In this document: piece after piece, positions 25,501-33,913 of the stretch | Numbering within the stretch: the first letter of the stretch is position 1 | Layout of the letters: every line of letters starts with the position of its first letter | Source of the DNA: DASWHF01 sp036393295 | GTDB lineage: Bacteria; Pseudomonadota; Gammaproteobacteria; Acidiferrobacterales; UBA6901 | DNA: 62,953 bases | Assembly: GCA_036393295.1 (NCBI GenBank) | Contig: DASWHF010000175.1 | Coordinates: forward strand, 1-62,953 | Direction: 5' to 3' | The notes under the pieces: generated by a model | Databases searched by the model: none | Told to the model about the DNA's origin: nothing | What the model saw: the letters and a program-made list of their open reading frames with translations, nothing else | Made by a program: the position numbers and the translations under genes

Positions 25501-25966
25501 GCCGTTCCTGCACGGCCTGTTCGGCCGTGACCAGGCCGCGTTCGGTCACCACCCAGGTGCCGGGCGCGACACACCCCGCTTTCAGCGTCAGGCCGGCCTC
25601 GTGGACCGCGCGCAGAATGCCGTCCATCGAGTCGCGCACCGTGCCGGACACGGTGCAGTTGATGGTGCTGGTCGCGGGCTTGTGTTCCAGGGCCCCGGCG
25701 TTGGACGTGATGCGGCCGGCCGGTATGGCGCCGTTCTCCAGCGCCCAGAGGAATTTGCCGAACCATTCCTCACGTTTCTCGGGGGTTTGTTCGACCTCGG
25801 CCAGTGCCCGGGCGATCCTTATATAGGTACCCCGGATGTCGGCATCGAGGGGCTCGCCGGACTTGGTCTTGAGCCGGTACTTCTTGTCCCAGATATCGTA
25901 GGAGGCCGGTTGCAGCGGAATCTCTTGAACTTCAGGGTTTTGGGGTAAAACTTGCACGGCCTTCAT
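22520..25966 (-). CDS. nrdJa: Vitamin B12-dependent (class II) ribonucleotide reductase, catalytic part, intein-containing
   Basis: Reduces ribonucleotides to deoxyribonucleotides with adenosylcobalamin, without needing or being harmed by oxygen. The 1148-aa precursor carries a 440-aa intein at residues 132-571; the spliced enzyme would be 708 aa. Extein motifs are GRITSNAGA, NPCGEQPLPPYGSC (active-site cysteine loop), RRHGMGFLGLG and TSIAPTGTISL. The ATG at 25966 has AGGTGG upstream; a longer in-frame start would run into the promoter. No class I or III reductase is in the window. Probable NrdR boxes lie upstream. Confidence 0.95.
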   Translation of the reverse strand: MKAVQVLPQNPEVQEIPLQPASYDIWDKKYRLKTKSGEPLDADIRGTYIRIARALAEVEQTPEKREEWFGKFLWALENGAIPAGRITSNAGALEHKPATSTINCTVSGTVRDSMDGILRAVHEAGLTLKAGCVAPGTWVVTERGLVTAEQAVQERHERILCYDCDQGRFEMRAILRHLVTHVPRAENIEILSNGASLKTSVKHPVLVYRHGELIYVRADDVRANDALVHHHFAWAADPEHARAAWFAGAHLGDGSAHPKPMAYKPSRQAWAERARAYGQRLVFKIRAAEREVVERYAAFFQSFCGAQARVVAATTVNGTPVWDYTVASFEASRAADLIDHQTGEKSATLRVPTWIATHPERHFLPFLAGLIDTDGTVSTETGSAILAMRNLHFAEELKGLLALFGVHAAITERAPRTHEHLGHIVRDQGGAMLKISDSDFLAKVAEFMADSGKRGRMLTCATQSGQYDRYVLPSVLRKALEREYVTLGHQERQGLGFYHGYHEARTVSRVWLDRWEVRFPQLGKLIALARRLRPVQAVHHNLDLPETFYDFTVEKHNNYLAGNNGLMTIHNCGIGYEFSTLRPKGAFVSGAGAYTSGPLSFMDIFNAMCFTVSSAGGRRGAQMGTFDISHPDVADFIRAKREDGRLRQFNLSCLITDEFMQAVQNNAPWDLAFPANQHEHDDPKTRIVWRHWPTTEGYIVNEVGQVACKVYKTIPARRLWDLIMASTYDYAEPGFILIDRINEMNNNWFCEDIRATNPCGEQPLPPYGSCLLGSVNLTKFVESPFSDGARFDWERYREVVAIFTRMLDNVVEINGLPLEPQRREITSKRRHGMGFLGLGSAMTMLKMTYGDSDSLAFTERVAREMAEVGWETGIQLADEKGPAPILLEDFTITPEMLARRPEMKRDGLEVGDRVPGRVLLAKYSRYMQQFPKALTDRIAEVGARFTHHTSIAPTGTISLSLANNASNGIEPSFAHQYSRNVLREGRKTKEKVEVLSFELLAYRTLVNPQASPDTEDPENRLPDYFVASDQITPKQHVDVQAAAQRWVDSSISKTANVPTDFPYEDFKDIYLYAYQKGLKGCTTFRFNPEAFQGVLVKDKDLENTTYRFQLESGEVIEVKGNEEIEYDGETHTAANLYDALKEGYYGKF
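24254..25573 (-). other. Intein with LAGLIDADG homing endonuclease inside nrdJa
   Basis: In-frame insertion of 440 aa between LTLKAG and CGIGYEF of the reductase. Splicing blocks are intact: N-terminal Cys in CVAPGTWV, block B TSVKHP (T199, H203 of the precursor), block F ending NNGLMTIHN (penultimate His, terminal Asn), and a +1 Cys. Between them are two dodecapeptide endonuclease motifs, FAGAHLGDG (246-254) and LAGLIDTDG (367-375), each with its acidic residue. All residues needed for splicing are present, so the intein is likely active. GC content resembles the host gene, which suggests long residence. Confidence 0.93.
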
Positions 25967-26006
25967 AACGATAACCACCTCCGTCGCGCTTGTGGGCCTT
26001 AAGACA

Positions 26007-26054
26007 TGCCTATTATTGGTGTCGAGGACACGATACAACTACAACATGTTGTGT
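26007..26054. promoter_or_regulatory. Probable pair of NrdR boxes upstream of nrdJa
   Basis: Two 16-bp elements, minus-strand ACACAACATGTTGTAG (26039-26054, 12/16 to acaCwAtATaTwGtgt) and ACACCAATAATAGGCA (26007-26022, 9/16), are 32 bp apart centre to centre, the three-helical-turn spacing typical of NrdR pairs. They lie 40-90 bp upstream of the nrdJa start. NrdR itself is not in the window. Confidence 0.5.
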
Positions 26055-26172
26055 CTGTCGCGCACATTAGACCCACGTCCTTGTGGTGTCAAGAATTTTT
26101 GATATGCCGATCAATTTCCTGCTGGGCGGATATATATAGAAGGTGCCGATATGCCCAGCGGGCCACGGTTAC

Positions 26173-27897
26173 CTATAAGGTCTGGCGGAGGAGCTGGCGC
26201 AGGGCAGGCAGCGGGCGGGTATTGAGCACCTGTTCGGGCCCGAGCCAGCCGCGCCGGGCCTGGTCGATGCCGTAGGCGAGGTTGTCGAATTCCGCGACGC
26301 TGTGGGCGTCGGCGTTGACGGCCACCAGTACGCCTTCCTCGCCCGCCAGGCGGCAGTGCTGGTCGGTGAGATCGAGCCGCCGCGGATTGGCGTTGAGCTC
26401 GAGGAAGCAGCCGCGCGCTCGCGCGGCGCGCACCACGCGCAGCCAGTCGATGTCGATCGCATCGCGTTCGCCGAGCAGGCGCGCGCCGGGATGGGCCAGG
26501 ATGCTGAAATGCGGATGGTCCAGGGCGCGCAGGATGCGCCGCGTCTGTTTGGCGCGCGACAGCGTGAAGGCCGAGTGGACGGCGCCGACCACCAGGTCGA
26601 GACGCCCGAGCAGATCGTCCGGCAGGTCGAGACCGCCGTCCTCGAGGATGTCCACCTCGATGCCCTTGAGCAGCGTGATGCCGCCGAGCGTCTCGTTCAG
26701 GCGCTCGATCTCGTCGATCTGCCGGGCGAGGCGCTCGGGGTCGAGGCCGTGGGCGATGGCGAGCCGGCGCGAATGCTCGGTGATGGCGAGATACTCGAGC
26801 CCCTGTTCGCGCGCCGCCTGCGCCATCTCGGCAAGGCTGTTGTTGCCGTCGGAGGCCGCGGTATGGGCGTGCAGGTCGCCCTTGAGATCGTCGCGCGCAA
26901 CCAGACGCGGCAGCTGCCCGGCGCGCGCTGCCTCGATCTCGCCACGGTTCTCGCGCAGCTCCGGCGGGATCGGCGCCAGGCCGACCGCGCGGAACACCGA
27001 GGCCTCGGTCCGGCCGGCGATGCGCCGCTTGCCCTGGAATACCCCGTACTCGTTGATCTTCAGGCCACGGCGCTGGCCGAGGCGGCGGATCGCGATATTG
27101 TGTGCCTTGGAGCCGGTGAAATAGTGCAGCGCCGCCCCGAAGGCCTTGGGCTCCACCACCCGCAGATCGACCTGCAGCCCGCCGCGCAGCACGACCGTGG
27201 CGCGGGTGGCGCCCAGGGCCTGCACGGTCTCGACATCCTCATATCCGGCGAAGGCTTGCATGATCGCCTCCGGCGTCGCGGCCGTCGCCAGGATGTCGAG
27301 GTCGCCGACGGTCTCGCGCCGGCGCCGGTAGCTGCCGGCGATCTCGACCTGCTGCACGCCGCGCTGCCGGCCGAGAAAGTCACGCAGCGCCTCGGCATAC
27401 CGCGCCGCCTGCGCGAGCGGCATGCGGCTCGGCGCTGCGGCCCGACCGGACAGCGCCTCGATCAGGCGTTGCTCGGTCTTGGCGCCGAAGCCCGGTAGCG
27501 CCTTGAGCCTGCCGTCGCGCGCCGCGCGATAGAGCTCGGTGGGGCTCGCGATGCCGAGCTCGCGGAACAGCGTCTTGACCCGCTTGGGGCCGAGGCCGGG
27601 CAACCGGAGCAGTTCCGCGACGCTCGCGGGGATCTGCCGGTGCAGCTTGGTGAGGGCTTGGCAGTGTCCGGTGGCAACGATCTCCTCGATCTTGGCCGCG
27701 AGATCCGTGCCGATGCCGGGCAGCGCCGTCAGGTCCTCGCCGGCGGCGATCAGCTCCCGGGCGTCGCGCGCCAGGCCCTCCAGGGTGCGCGCCGCGTTGC
27801 GATAGGCGCGCACCCGGAAGGGATTGGCGTCCTGGATCTCGAGCAGATCGGCGATCTCGGTGAAGATCGCGGCGATGTCGGCGTTGTGGACGGGCAT
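26173..27897 (-). CDS. polX: DNA polymerase/3'-5' exonuclease PolX
   Basis: Family X polymerase for gap filling in base-excision repair. The 574-aa protein has the N-terminal helix-hairpin-helix 8-kDa domain (IAAIFTEIADLLEI, LPGIGTDLAAKI), the nucleotidyltransferase motif GSYRRRRETVGDLDIL with its aspartate pair, and a C-terminal PHP exonuclease domain (DLHAHTAASDG, TEHS, AHPGARL). The ATG at 27897 matches the family N-terminus; an upstream in-frame start would add 46 residues. The ribosome binding site is weak. It is the last gene of the minus-strand archease-rtcB-pncAB run, 134 bp after pncB. Confidence 0.94.
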   Translation of the reverse strand: MPVHNADIAAIFTEIADLLEIQDANPFRVRAYRNAARTLEGLARDARELIAAGEDLTALPGIGTDLAAKIEEIVATGHCQALTKLHRQIPASVAELLRLPGLGPKRVKTLFRELGIASPTELYRAARDGRLKALPGFGAKTEQRLIEALSGRAAAPSRMPLAQAARYAEALRDFLGRQRGVQQVEIAGSYRRRRETVGDLDILATAATPEAIMQAFAGYEDVETVQALGATRATVVLRGGLQVDLRVVEPKAFGAALHYFTGSKAHNIAIRRLGQRRGLKINEYGVFQGKRRIAGRTEASVFRAVGLAPIPPELRENRGEIEAARAGQLPRLVARDDLKGDLHAHTAASDGNNSLAEMAQAAREQGLEYLAITEHSRRLAIAHGLDPERLARQIDEIERLNETLGGITLLKGIEVDILEDGGLDLPDDLLGRLDLVVGAVHSAFTLSRAKQTRRILRALDHPHFSILAHPGARLLGERDAIDIDWLRVVRAARARGCFLELNANPRRLDLTDQHCRLAGEEGVLVAVNADAHSVAEFDNLAYGIDQARRGWLGPEQVLNTRPLPALRQLLRQTL

Positions 27898-28031
27898 GGT
27901 CGATTGTTCCAACGAAAGACCCAATACCAAGGCGCGACGAAAACATTCATCACTGTTGTAGGCGCGGCATCCTGCCCCGCCGGGGGCGGTGACGGGCTGT
28001 GCCGCGCGGGGCTGGAAGCCCGGCCGGTCGT

Positions 28032-29369
28032 TCATGTCGGGTGGGAGTCGATCTCAGTGGCCAGCGCGCGCAGCGCGTCGGTGACCTCGACCGGGTAGTC
28101 CGGCGCCGGCGCCAGGCCGCGCAGGGTCGGCGGCAGGCGCGTCAGCTGATCCGCGACATGTTCACGCACCGCGGAGGCCGGCGGCGACGGCGCCAGCCGC
28201 CGTCCGTCGCGCATCACCGGCTGGATCAGCGCCTCGCCGTCCTGGAGGTCGGTGTCCAGCGTCAGCACGTCGCCGCGCATATGCCCGGCGCCGTCGTAAT
28301 AGCGGTAGGCCTGTTTGCGCCCCGGCCAGGTCGCCTTGCCCTCGGAGCGCTTGCGGCGGGCGCGGCCGGCGTATTCCTCGAGCTTGTAGGCGCAGTCCAG
28401 ATACGGCAGGTCCGACGAGGTGTCCATTTGCGTGCCGACGCCGAAGCCGTCGATCGGCGCGCCCGACGCCAGCAGGTCGCGCACCACGTGCTCGTCGAGG
28501 CTGCCGCTGACGAAGATGCCGACGTCCGCGAGGCCGCCGTCATCGAGGATGCGGCGCACCCGGCGGGCGTGGGCGGCGAGGTCGCCGCTGTCGAGCCGCA
28601 CCGCCTTGATTTTGATGCCGCGGGCCGCGAGCTTCGGTGCCAGGCCGACCAGCCTGGCGGCCGCGGCCTCGGTGTCGTAGGTATCGATCAGCAGCACGGT
28701 GTTGTCCGGCTGGCTCAGGGCGAAATGCTCGAAGGCGGCGAGCTCGCTGGCGTGGGCCTCGATATAGGAGTGGGCCATGGTGCCGAACACCGGAATGCCG
28801 AAGCGCGGCGCCGCGAGCACCGTTGCGCTGCCGCTGAAGCCGGCGAGGTAACTGGCGCGCGCCGCCAGCAGCCCGGCCTCGGCGCCGTGCGCGCGGCGCA
28901 TGCCGAAGTCGACCAGCAGCTTGCCCGGCGCCGCCTGCACCACGCGCACCGCCTTGGAGGCGATCAGCGTCTGGAAGTGCAGGAGGTTGATCAGCCGGCT
29001 CTCGACCAGCTGCGCCTCCGGCAACGGCGCCACCACCCGCAGGATCGGCTCGTCCGGAAAGAACACCGTCCCCTCGCGCATGGCGTGGACCTCGCCGGTG
29101 AAGCGGAAGGACGCGAGGTAGTCCACGAACGGCTTGCGGAAGCCGCCGTGGCCGGCCACCCAGTCGAGCTCGGCGTCGCTGAAGCGCAGGCCTTCGAGAT
29201 AATCGAGCGCCTGCTCGAGCCCGGCGGCGACCAGGAAATTGCGCTGCGCCGGGCGCTTGCGCACGAAGAACTCGAAGACCGCGGTGTCGAGCATGTCCTG
29301 CTCGACATAGCCCTGGAGCATGGTGAGCTGGTAGAAATCGGTGAGCAGCGGGCTCGAAATGGGATTCAT
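28032..29369 (-). CDS. pncB: Nicotinate phosphoribosyltransferase
   Basis: Converts nicotinate and PRPP to nicotinate mononucleotide in NAD salvage. The 445-aa protein begins LLTDFYQLTMLQGY, a family hallmark, and contains DFGMRRAHGAEAG and the phosphate-site region VRLDSGDLAAHAR with GVGTQMDTS. Its ATG overlaps the pncA stop by 4 bp, so nicotinamidase and this enzyme are made together and act in sequence. Confidence 0.96.
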   Translation of the reverse strand: MNPISSPLLTDFYQLTMLQGYVEQDMLDTAVFEFFVRKRPAQRNFLVAAGLEQALDYLEGLRFSDAELDWVAGHGGFRKPFVDYLASFRFTGEVHAMREGTVFFPDEPILRVVAPLPEAQLVESRLINLLHFQTLIASKAVRVVQAAPGKLLVDFGMRRAHGAEAGLLAARASYLAGFSGSATVLAAPRFGIPVFGTMAHSYIEAHASELAAFEHFALSQPDNTVLLIDTYDTEAAAARLVGLAPKLAARGIKIKAVRLDSGDLAAHARRVRRILDDGGLADVGIFVSGSLDEHVVRDLLASGAPIDGFGVGTQMDTSSDLPYLDCAYKLEEYAGRARRKRSEGKATWPGRKQAYRYYDGAGHMRGDVLTLDTDLQDGEALIQPVMRDGRRLAPSPPASAVREHVADQLTRLPPTLRGLAPAPDYPVEVTDALRALATEIDSHPT

Positions 29370-29968
29370 GCCGCGAGCGCGTCCCGCCGGATCGGCCGGG
29401 CCCCGAGCCGTTCCATCTCGGTCTGCGCCTTGTGCCCGTCATCGGGCTGGACGTTGACCGCGCGGATGGCGTCAGCGAGCAGCTGCACCTCGAATCCTTG
29501 CTTGAGCGCGTCCTTCACGGTGTTGAGCACGCAGTAGTCCGTGGCGAGGCCGCCGATGAACAGGCGGCGCGCACCCTGGGCGCGCAGCCGCGCGGCCAGG
29601 TCGGTGCCTTCGAAGCCGGAGTAGGCGTCCCGGTCGGGTGTCACGGCCTTGGACACGACCTGGGTCGCGGCCGGGAGCTTCAGCGCCGGCGCGAACGCCG
29701 CGCCCGGCGTGTCGGCCACGCAGTGCGGCGGCCACGGGCCGCCGCGCGCCTTGAACGAAATATGATTCCCGGGGTGCCAGTCGCGGGTCGCATAGATCGG
29801 CAGATGCCGGGCATCGAAGGCGCTCATATAGCCGTTCAGCACCGGCACCACCGCGTCGCCGTCGGGCACGGCGAGGCTGCCGCCGGACAGAAAGTCGTTC
29901 TGCACATCGACGACGATCAGGGCGTCGCCGTCGCGTAGATCGATTTTTGCGTAATCGGTACGGGTCAT
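29366..29968 (-). CDS. pncA: Nicotinamidase
   Basis: Hydrolyses nicotinamide to nicotinate, supplying PncB. The 200-aa isochorismatase-fold protein shows the catalytic triad: Asp in VVDVQNDF, Lys in VVSKAVTPD and Cys in GLATDYCVLNT, plus the metal motif RDWHPGNH. The ATG at 29968 is preceded by GGAGG; a GTG two codons earlier is less likely. It follows rtcB by 14 bp. Confidence 0.95.
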   Translation of the reverse strand: MTRTDYAKIDLRDGDALIVVDVQNDFLSGGSLAVPDGDAVVPVLNGYMSAFDARHLPIYATRDWHPGNHISFKARGGPWPPHCVADTPGAAFAPALKLPAATQVVSKAVTPDRDAYSGFEGTDLAARLRAQGARRLFIGGLATDYCVLNTVKDALKQGFEVQLLADAIRAVNVQPDDGHKAQTEMERLGARPIRRDALAA

Positions 29969-29982
29969 GACCACCTCCGTAG

Positions 29983-31413
29983 TCAGCCCTTAATGCAGAT
30001 AACGGGTGTGAGCCTGGCCACCTTGCGCGCCAGCCCGGCGGCGTCGGCGGCATCGACCACGGCCGTGACGTCCTTGTAGGCGCCGGGCGCCTCCTCGGCC
30101 ACGCCGCGCGAGCTGGGGCTGCGGATGACGATGCCGCGCGCCGCCAGCGCGTCGATGATCTGCCGGCCCTTCCATTGGCGGTAGGCCTGGTGGCGGCTCA
30201 TGGCACGGCCGGCGCCGTGGCAGGCCGAGCCGAACGAGCGCTCCATCGCGGTGCCGCTGCCGGCCAGGACGTAGGACGCGGTGCCCATGCTGCCACCGAT
30301 CAACACCGGCTGGCCGGCCTCGCGCAAGTCCTCGGGAACATCGGGGTGGCCGGGCCCGAAGGCACGGGTCGCACCCTTGCGGTGCACGTACAGGCGGCGC
30401 GCCACGCCGCCGACCCTGTGCTCCTCTTCCTTGCAGGTATTATGAGAGACATCGTAGAGCAGCCTCAAGTTCGCGCGCGGCAGCACCTGGGCGAAGGCCT
30501 GGCGCGTCAGGTGGGTGAGGATCTGGCGGTTGGCGAGCGCGCAGTTGATGCCGGCGCGCATCGCCCCGAGGTACTCCTGGCCGAGCGCGGAGCGGAGCGG
30601 CGCGCAGGCCAGCTCGCGGTCGGGCAGCTCGATGCCGTGCTGCGGCGCGGCGATCGCCATGCGCTTGAGGAACTCGGTGCCGATCTGGTGGCCGAGGCCG
30701 CGCGAGCCGCAGTGGATGCTCACGACGATGTCGCCGGCCTTGAGGCCGTAGGACGCGGCGGCCGGCGCGTCGAAGATCTCGACGACCTCCTGGACCTCGA
30801 GGTAATGATTGCCGGAGCCGAGTGTGCCCATCTCGTCGCGCTGGCGCTTCTTGGCCTGGTCGGAGACGCACTCGGGCTGCGCCCCCGGCATGCAGCCGTA
30901 CTCCTCGATGCGCGCGAGATCGGCATGCTCGCCGTAGCCGCGCGCCACCGCCCAGCGCGCGCCGCCGGCGAGCATCGCGTCCATCTCCTCGTGGCCGAGC
31001 CGGATTGCGCCGGTGCTGCCGAGGCCGGCCGGGATCTTGTAATAGAGCATGTCGGCGAGCGCCTGCTTCTCGGCCTCGACGTCGGCGCGCGTGAGGCCGG
31101 TGCGCAGGGTGCGTACGCCGCAGGAGATGTCGAAGCCGACGCCGCCGGCCGACACCACGCCGCCTGAGTCGGCGTCGAAGGCCGCCACGCCGCCGATCGG
31201 GAAGCCGTAACCCCAATGAGCGTCGGGCATGGCATAGGCGGCCTCGACGATGCCGGGCAGGGTGGCGACGTTGGTCAGCTGCTGGTAGACCTTGGCATCC
31301 ATCGCCTCGACCAGCGCGCGGCTGGCGTAGATCACCGCCGGCACGCGCATGCGGCCGTGCGGGGCGACCTCGAAGCGGTATTCATCGGTCTGTTGGAAGA
31401 GATTCAGGTCCAT
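29983..31413 (-). CDS. rtcB: RNA-splicing ligase RtcB
   Basis: GTP- and manganese-dependent ligase joining 2',3'-cyclic phosphate or 3'-phosphate to 5'-OH RNA ends. The 476-aa protein has metal ligands in GFDISCGVR, LGSGNHYLEV and HCGSRGLGHQ, and the guanylylated histidine in SACHGAGRAMSR. Archease, its activator, is encoded 34 bp upstream. Unlike the E. coli rtcBA operon there is no RtcA cyclase or RtcR activator here; instead NAD-salvage genes follow with short spacing. Confidence 0.96.
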   Translation of the reverse strand: MDLNLFQQTDEYRFEVAPHGRMRVPAVIYASRALVEAMDAKVYQQLTNVATLPGIVEAAYAMPDAHWGYGFPIGGVAAFDADSGGVVSAGGVGFDISCGVRTLRTGLTRADVEAEKQALADMLYYKIPAGLGSTGAIRLGHEEMDAMLAGGARWAVARGYGEHADLARIEEYGCMPGAQPECVSDQAKKRQRDEMGTLGSGNHYLEVQEVVEIFDAPAAASYGLKAGDIVVSIHCGSRGLGHQIGTEFLKRMAIAAPQHGIELPDRELACAPLRSALGQEYLGAMRAGINCALANRQILTHLTRQAFAQVLPRANLRLLYDVSHNTCKEEEHRVGGVARRLYVHRKGATRAFGPGHPDVPEDLREAGQPVLIGGSMGTASYVLAGSGTAMERSFGSACHGAGRAMSRHQAYRQWKGRQIIDALAARGIVIRSPSSRGVAEEAPGAYKDVTAVVDAADAAGLARKVARLTPVICIKG

Positions 31414-31447
31414 ATCGATGCCGTTGCGCGGCGGACGGCCGTGGTCG

Positions 31448-31879
31448 TCATACGTCGACCACGCACTCCGCCCGCCATAGACCGTCGGGATCCCGGCCCA
31501 CGTGCAGGGCCGTCAGGGTCGCGCCCTTGGCCTCGACCGCGGCCTCGTGGCGCCTGGGGTCCATTGTCTCGCCGCGGGCGGCGGCGCGTAAATGCGTCCC
31601 GTCAATTTTCACCGAGAAATCGCCGAACACCATATGGCGCGTGGCCATTTCGTAGATCAGGGCGTTCAGCCATTCGACCAGCAGGAATTCCGCGTCCGGC
31701 GCGTCGCACTCGATGTCGACCGTGGCGCGGGGCGCGACCCGGGAGGGATCGGTGATCACGTGCATCAGCGCCAGCGCCGCCTGCTCGAAGGCCTCCGGCA
31801 GGCTGCGGCCGACGCCGCGCACGCCCATGTCGGCCTCATGGGGGAAGTGTTCCCAGCGGTTCTGCGATAGTGCGCTCAT
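31448..31879 (-). CDS. Archease (RtcB activator)
   Basis: Small protein that helps RtcB guanylylation and turnover. The 143-aa sequence has the family start RWEHFPHEADMGVRG with the metal aspartate, and EWLNALIYEM in the middle. The ATG at 31879 gives the normal N-terminus; a longer start at 31954 would add 25 residues that lie in the divergent promoter region. First gene of the operon archease-rtcB-pncA-pncB. Confidence 0.92.
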   Translation of the reverse strand: MSALSQNRWEHFPHEADMGVRGVGRSLPEAFEQAALALMHVITDPSRVAPRATVDIECDAPDAEFLLVEWLNALIYEMATRHMVFGDFSVKIDGTHLRAAARGETMDPRRHEAAVEAKGATLTALHVGRDPDGLWRAECVVDV

Positions 31880-32133
31880 GGGTCCCGGCCAATATACCGC
31901 GCCCGGAACGGCGATGCCCGTTACGCGATAGGCGATTGATTTCATTGATCCCACCGCGTAGGCTTTTCACGGTGCGAATCGAGGCCGTCGAGAGCGTCCG
32001 GGTGACCGATTTCGACGGCCGGAGCTGGGAGCGGCCCGCGCACGAGGTCGCGCATTTGTCGAAGGACGGCGTGACGAACTAGAACCAGAACCGCCGCGAC
32101 AGTAATAACAACGACGGGAGGATAAGAACAACG

Positions 32134-33897
32134 ATGGGTGATCTCTCCAGGTTGACCCGCAATGCCATCATCGGCCTGGGCCTCGGTCAGGGCGTCCTGC
32201 TGCTCCTGGCCCATGTGCTGATCGAGCGCAATGTCCTTGCCGCGCCGGCCGACATGACCTGGCTGCTGCCCTGGTACGCGGTCGCCATCGCTGTGCCGAC
32301 GGCGCTGCAGCTCATCGCCACCGACGTTCGCGACCGGCGGCTGTGGCGGGCCGGGCTCGGCCTGGCCGCGGTGCTGGTGTTCACCGGCGCCCATGTCGGT
32401 TACGCGGTCGAGCCGGCGGCGACCATTTCGAGCAGTCCGGTGGTGGTGCCCTACGTCCTGACGACCTTCATCGGCTGGTTCGTGCTGCTGCCGTTCGTGC
32501 AGACCTGGCTCAAGACCGGAAGGCTGCGGCCGCCGTATCCCGAGCTGTTCGAGTTCGCCTGGAACAACACCATCACCCTCATCATCGCCGAGGTATTCAC
32601 CGGCATTTTCTGGGCGCTGCTGGCCTTGTGGGCGGCGTTGTTCAAGGTGATCGGCGTCACGCTGTTCGACGCGTTGTTCTACGACAAATATTTCAGCTAT
32701 CCGGTGACCGCCACGGTCTTCGCCTTCGCGCTGTATCTCGGCCGCAGTAATCTGAGCGCGGTGGTGACGGTGCGGCGCATCATCCTCGCCATCTTCAAGG
32801 GACTGCTGCCGTTGCTGGCGGTCCTGATCGTGCTGTTCCTGGCGGTGCTGCCGTTCATGGGCCTGAAGCCGCTGTGGGACACCGGCAGCGCCACGGCGCT
32901 CATGCTCACCCTGCAGATTTTCCTGGTGATCTTCCTCAATGCCGTGTACCAGGACGGCCGGGGCGAGGCGCCCTATCCGGTCTGGCTGCGCCTGGCGGTG
33001 CGGGTCGCGGTGATCGTGCTGCCGGTCTACACGCTGCTGTGCCTTTACGCGCTTCACCTGCGCATCGGCCAGCACGGCTGGAGCACCGACCGCTTCTGGG
33101 CGGTGCTGCTTGCCGTCGTGGTCGGGCTGTACGCGTTCGGCTATGCGGTCGCCGCACTGCGGCGCAGCACGGTCTGGATGGCGGGAATGGCGCCGGTCAA
33201 CGTCGCCATCGCGGCCGTGACGGTCGCGTTGGCGGTGCTGGTGAACAGCCCGCTGCTGGATGCGCGCCGTATCAGTGTCGCGAGCCAGATCGACCGGTTG
33301 TTGGCGGGGAAACTCACCGCCGAGAAATTCGACTACGACTATCTGCGCTTCGAACTCGGTCGCGCCGGCAATGCCGCGCTCGAAGGCCTCAAGGCCCTGA
33401 CGGATCATCCGCAGGCGGCGGAAATCCGAACCGCCGCGACCCGGGTGCTGTCGCGGACCAATCGTTGGACCGCGCAGGCGGACCGGATCGAGACGACCGA
33501 GCAGGCCGCCGCGCATTTCGCGGTTTATCCGAAGGGCGAACGCCTCGACGGTGAATTCCTGCGACATGCGATGTGCGAGCCCTGCGATTGGCGACTCAAG
33601 CGCTGCCTGGAGGTGGGTCGGCATTGCGCGGCCCTGGTCGTCGACCTCAATCGCGACGCGCGCAAGGAGTATGTGCTGTTTCATGTCAACGCACCCTACG
33701 ACCGGTTTGCCGCCGTGTTTTCGCGTGCCGGCAAGGAGTGGGAGTATGCCGGCGAGCTCAGCCAGCCGCTGCCGGCGGAATGGGATTCACTCGCGCACAT
33801 CGAGGAGATGCTGGCTACGGGCGACTACGCGGTCGTCGACAGCGCATGGCGCGATCTGCGGATCGGCGCGCACATCCGGCCCTTCCGGCCCGAATAG
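32134..33897 (+). CDS. DUF4153-like polytopic membrane protein
   Basis: 587-aa inner-membrane protein with about ten to eleven hydrophobic segments up to residue about 375 and a hydrophilic C-terminal domain of about 210 residues (from LLDARRISVAS). The membrane part, with YDKYFSYPVT and its paired small helices, resembles DUF4153 proteins of unknown function. The C-terminal domain carries MCEPCDWRLKRC, a short cysteine cluster. The preceding 254-bp gap holds only a doubtful 36-codon GTG frame (31972-32082). It converges on the cbbO gene, 16 bp apart. Function unknown. Confidence 0.7.
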   Translation: MGDLSRLTRNAIIGLGLGQGVLLLLAHVLIERNVLAAPADMTWLLPWYAVAIAVPTALQLIATDVRDRRLWRAGLGLAAVLVFTGAHVGYAVEPAATISSSPVVVPYVLTTFIGWFVLLPFVQTWLKTGRLRPPYPELFEFAWNNTITLIIAEVFTGIFWALLALWAALFKVIGVTLFDALFYDKYFSYPVTATVFAFALYLGRSNLSAVVTVRRIILAIFKGLLPLLAVLIVLFLAVLPFMGLKPLWDTGSATALMLTLQIFLVIFLNAVYQDGRGEAPYPVWLRLAVRVAVIVLPVYTLLCLYALHLRIGQHGWSTDRFWAVLLAVVVGLYAFGYAVAALRRSTVWMAGMAPVNVAIAAVTVALAVLVNSPLLDARRISVASQIDRLLAGKLTAEKFDYDYLRFELGRAGNAALEGLKALTDHPQAAEIRTAATRVLSRTNRWTAQADRIETTEQAAAHFAVYPKGERLDGEFLRHAMCEPCDWRLKRCLEVGRHCAALVVDLNRDARKEYVLFHVNAPYDRFAAVFSRAGKEWEYAGELSQPLPAEWDSLAHIEEMLATGDYAVVDSAWRDLRIGAHIRPFRPE

Positions 33898-33913
33898 CGC
33901 GGCGCGGCGCGCG

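Noticed and set aside
31972..32082. 36-codon GTG frame (VRIEAVESVRVTDF...) before the DUF4153-like gene
   Set aside because: Protein-like composition but no ribosome binding site and no known family; too little support to call a gene.
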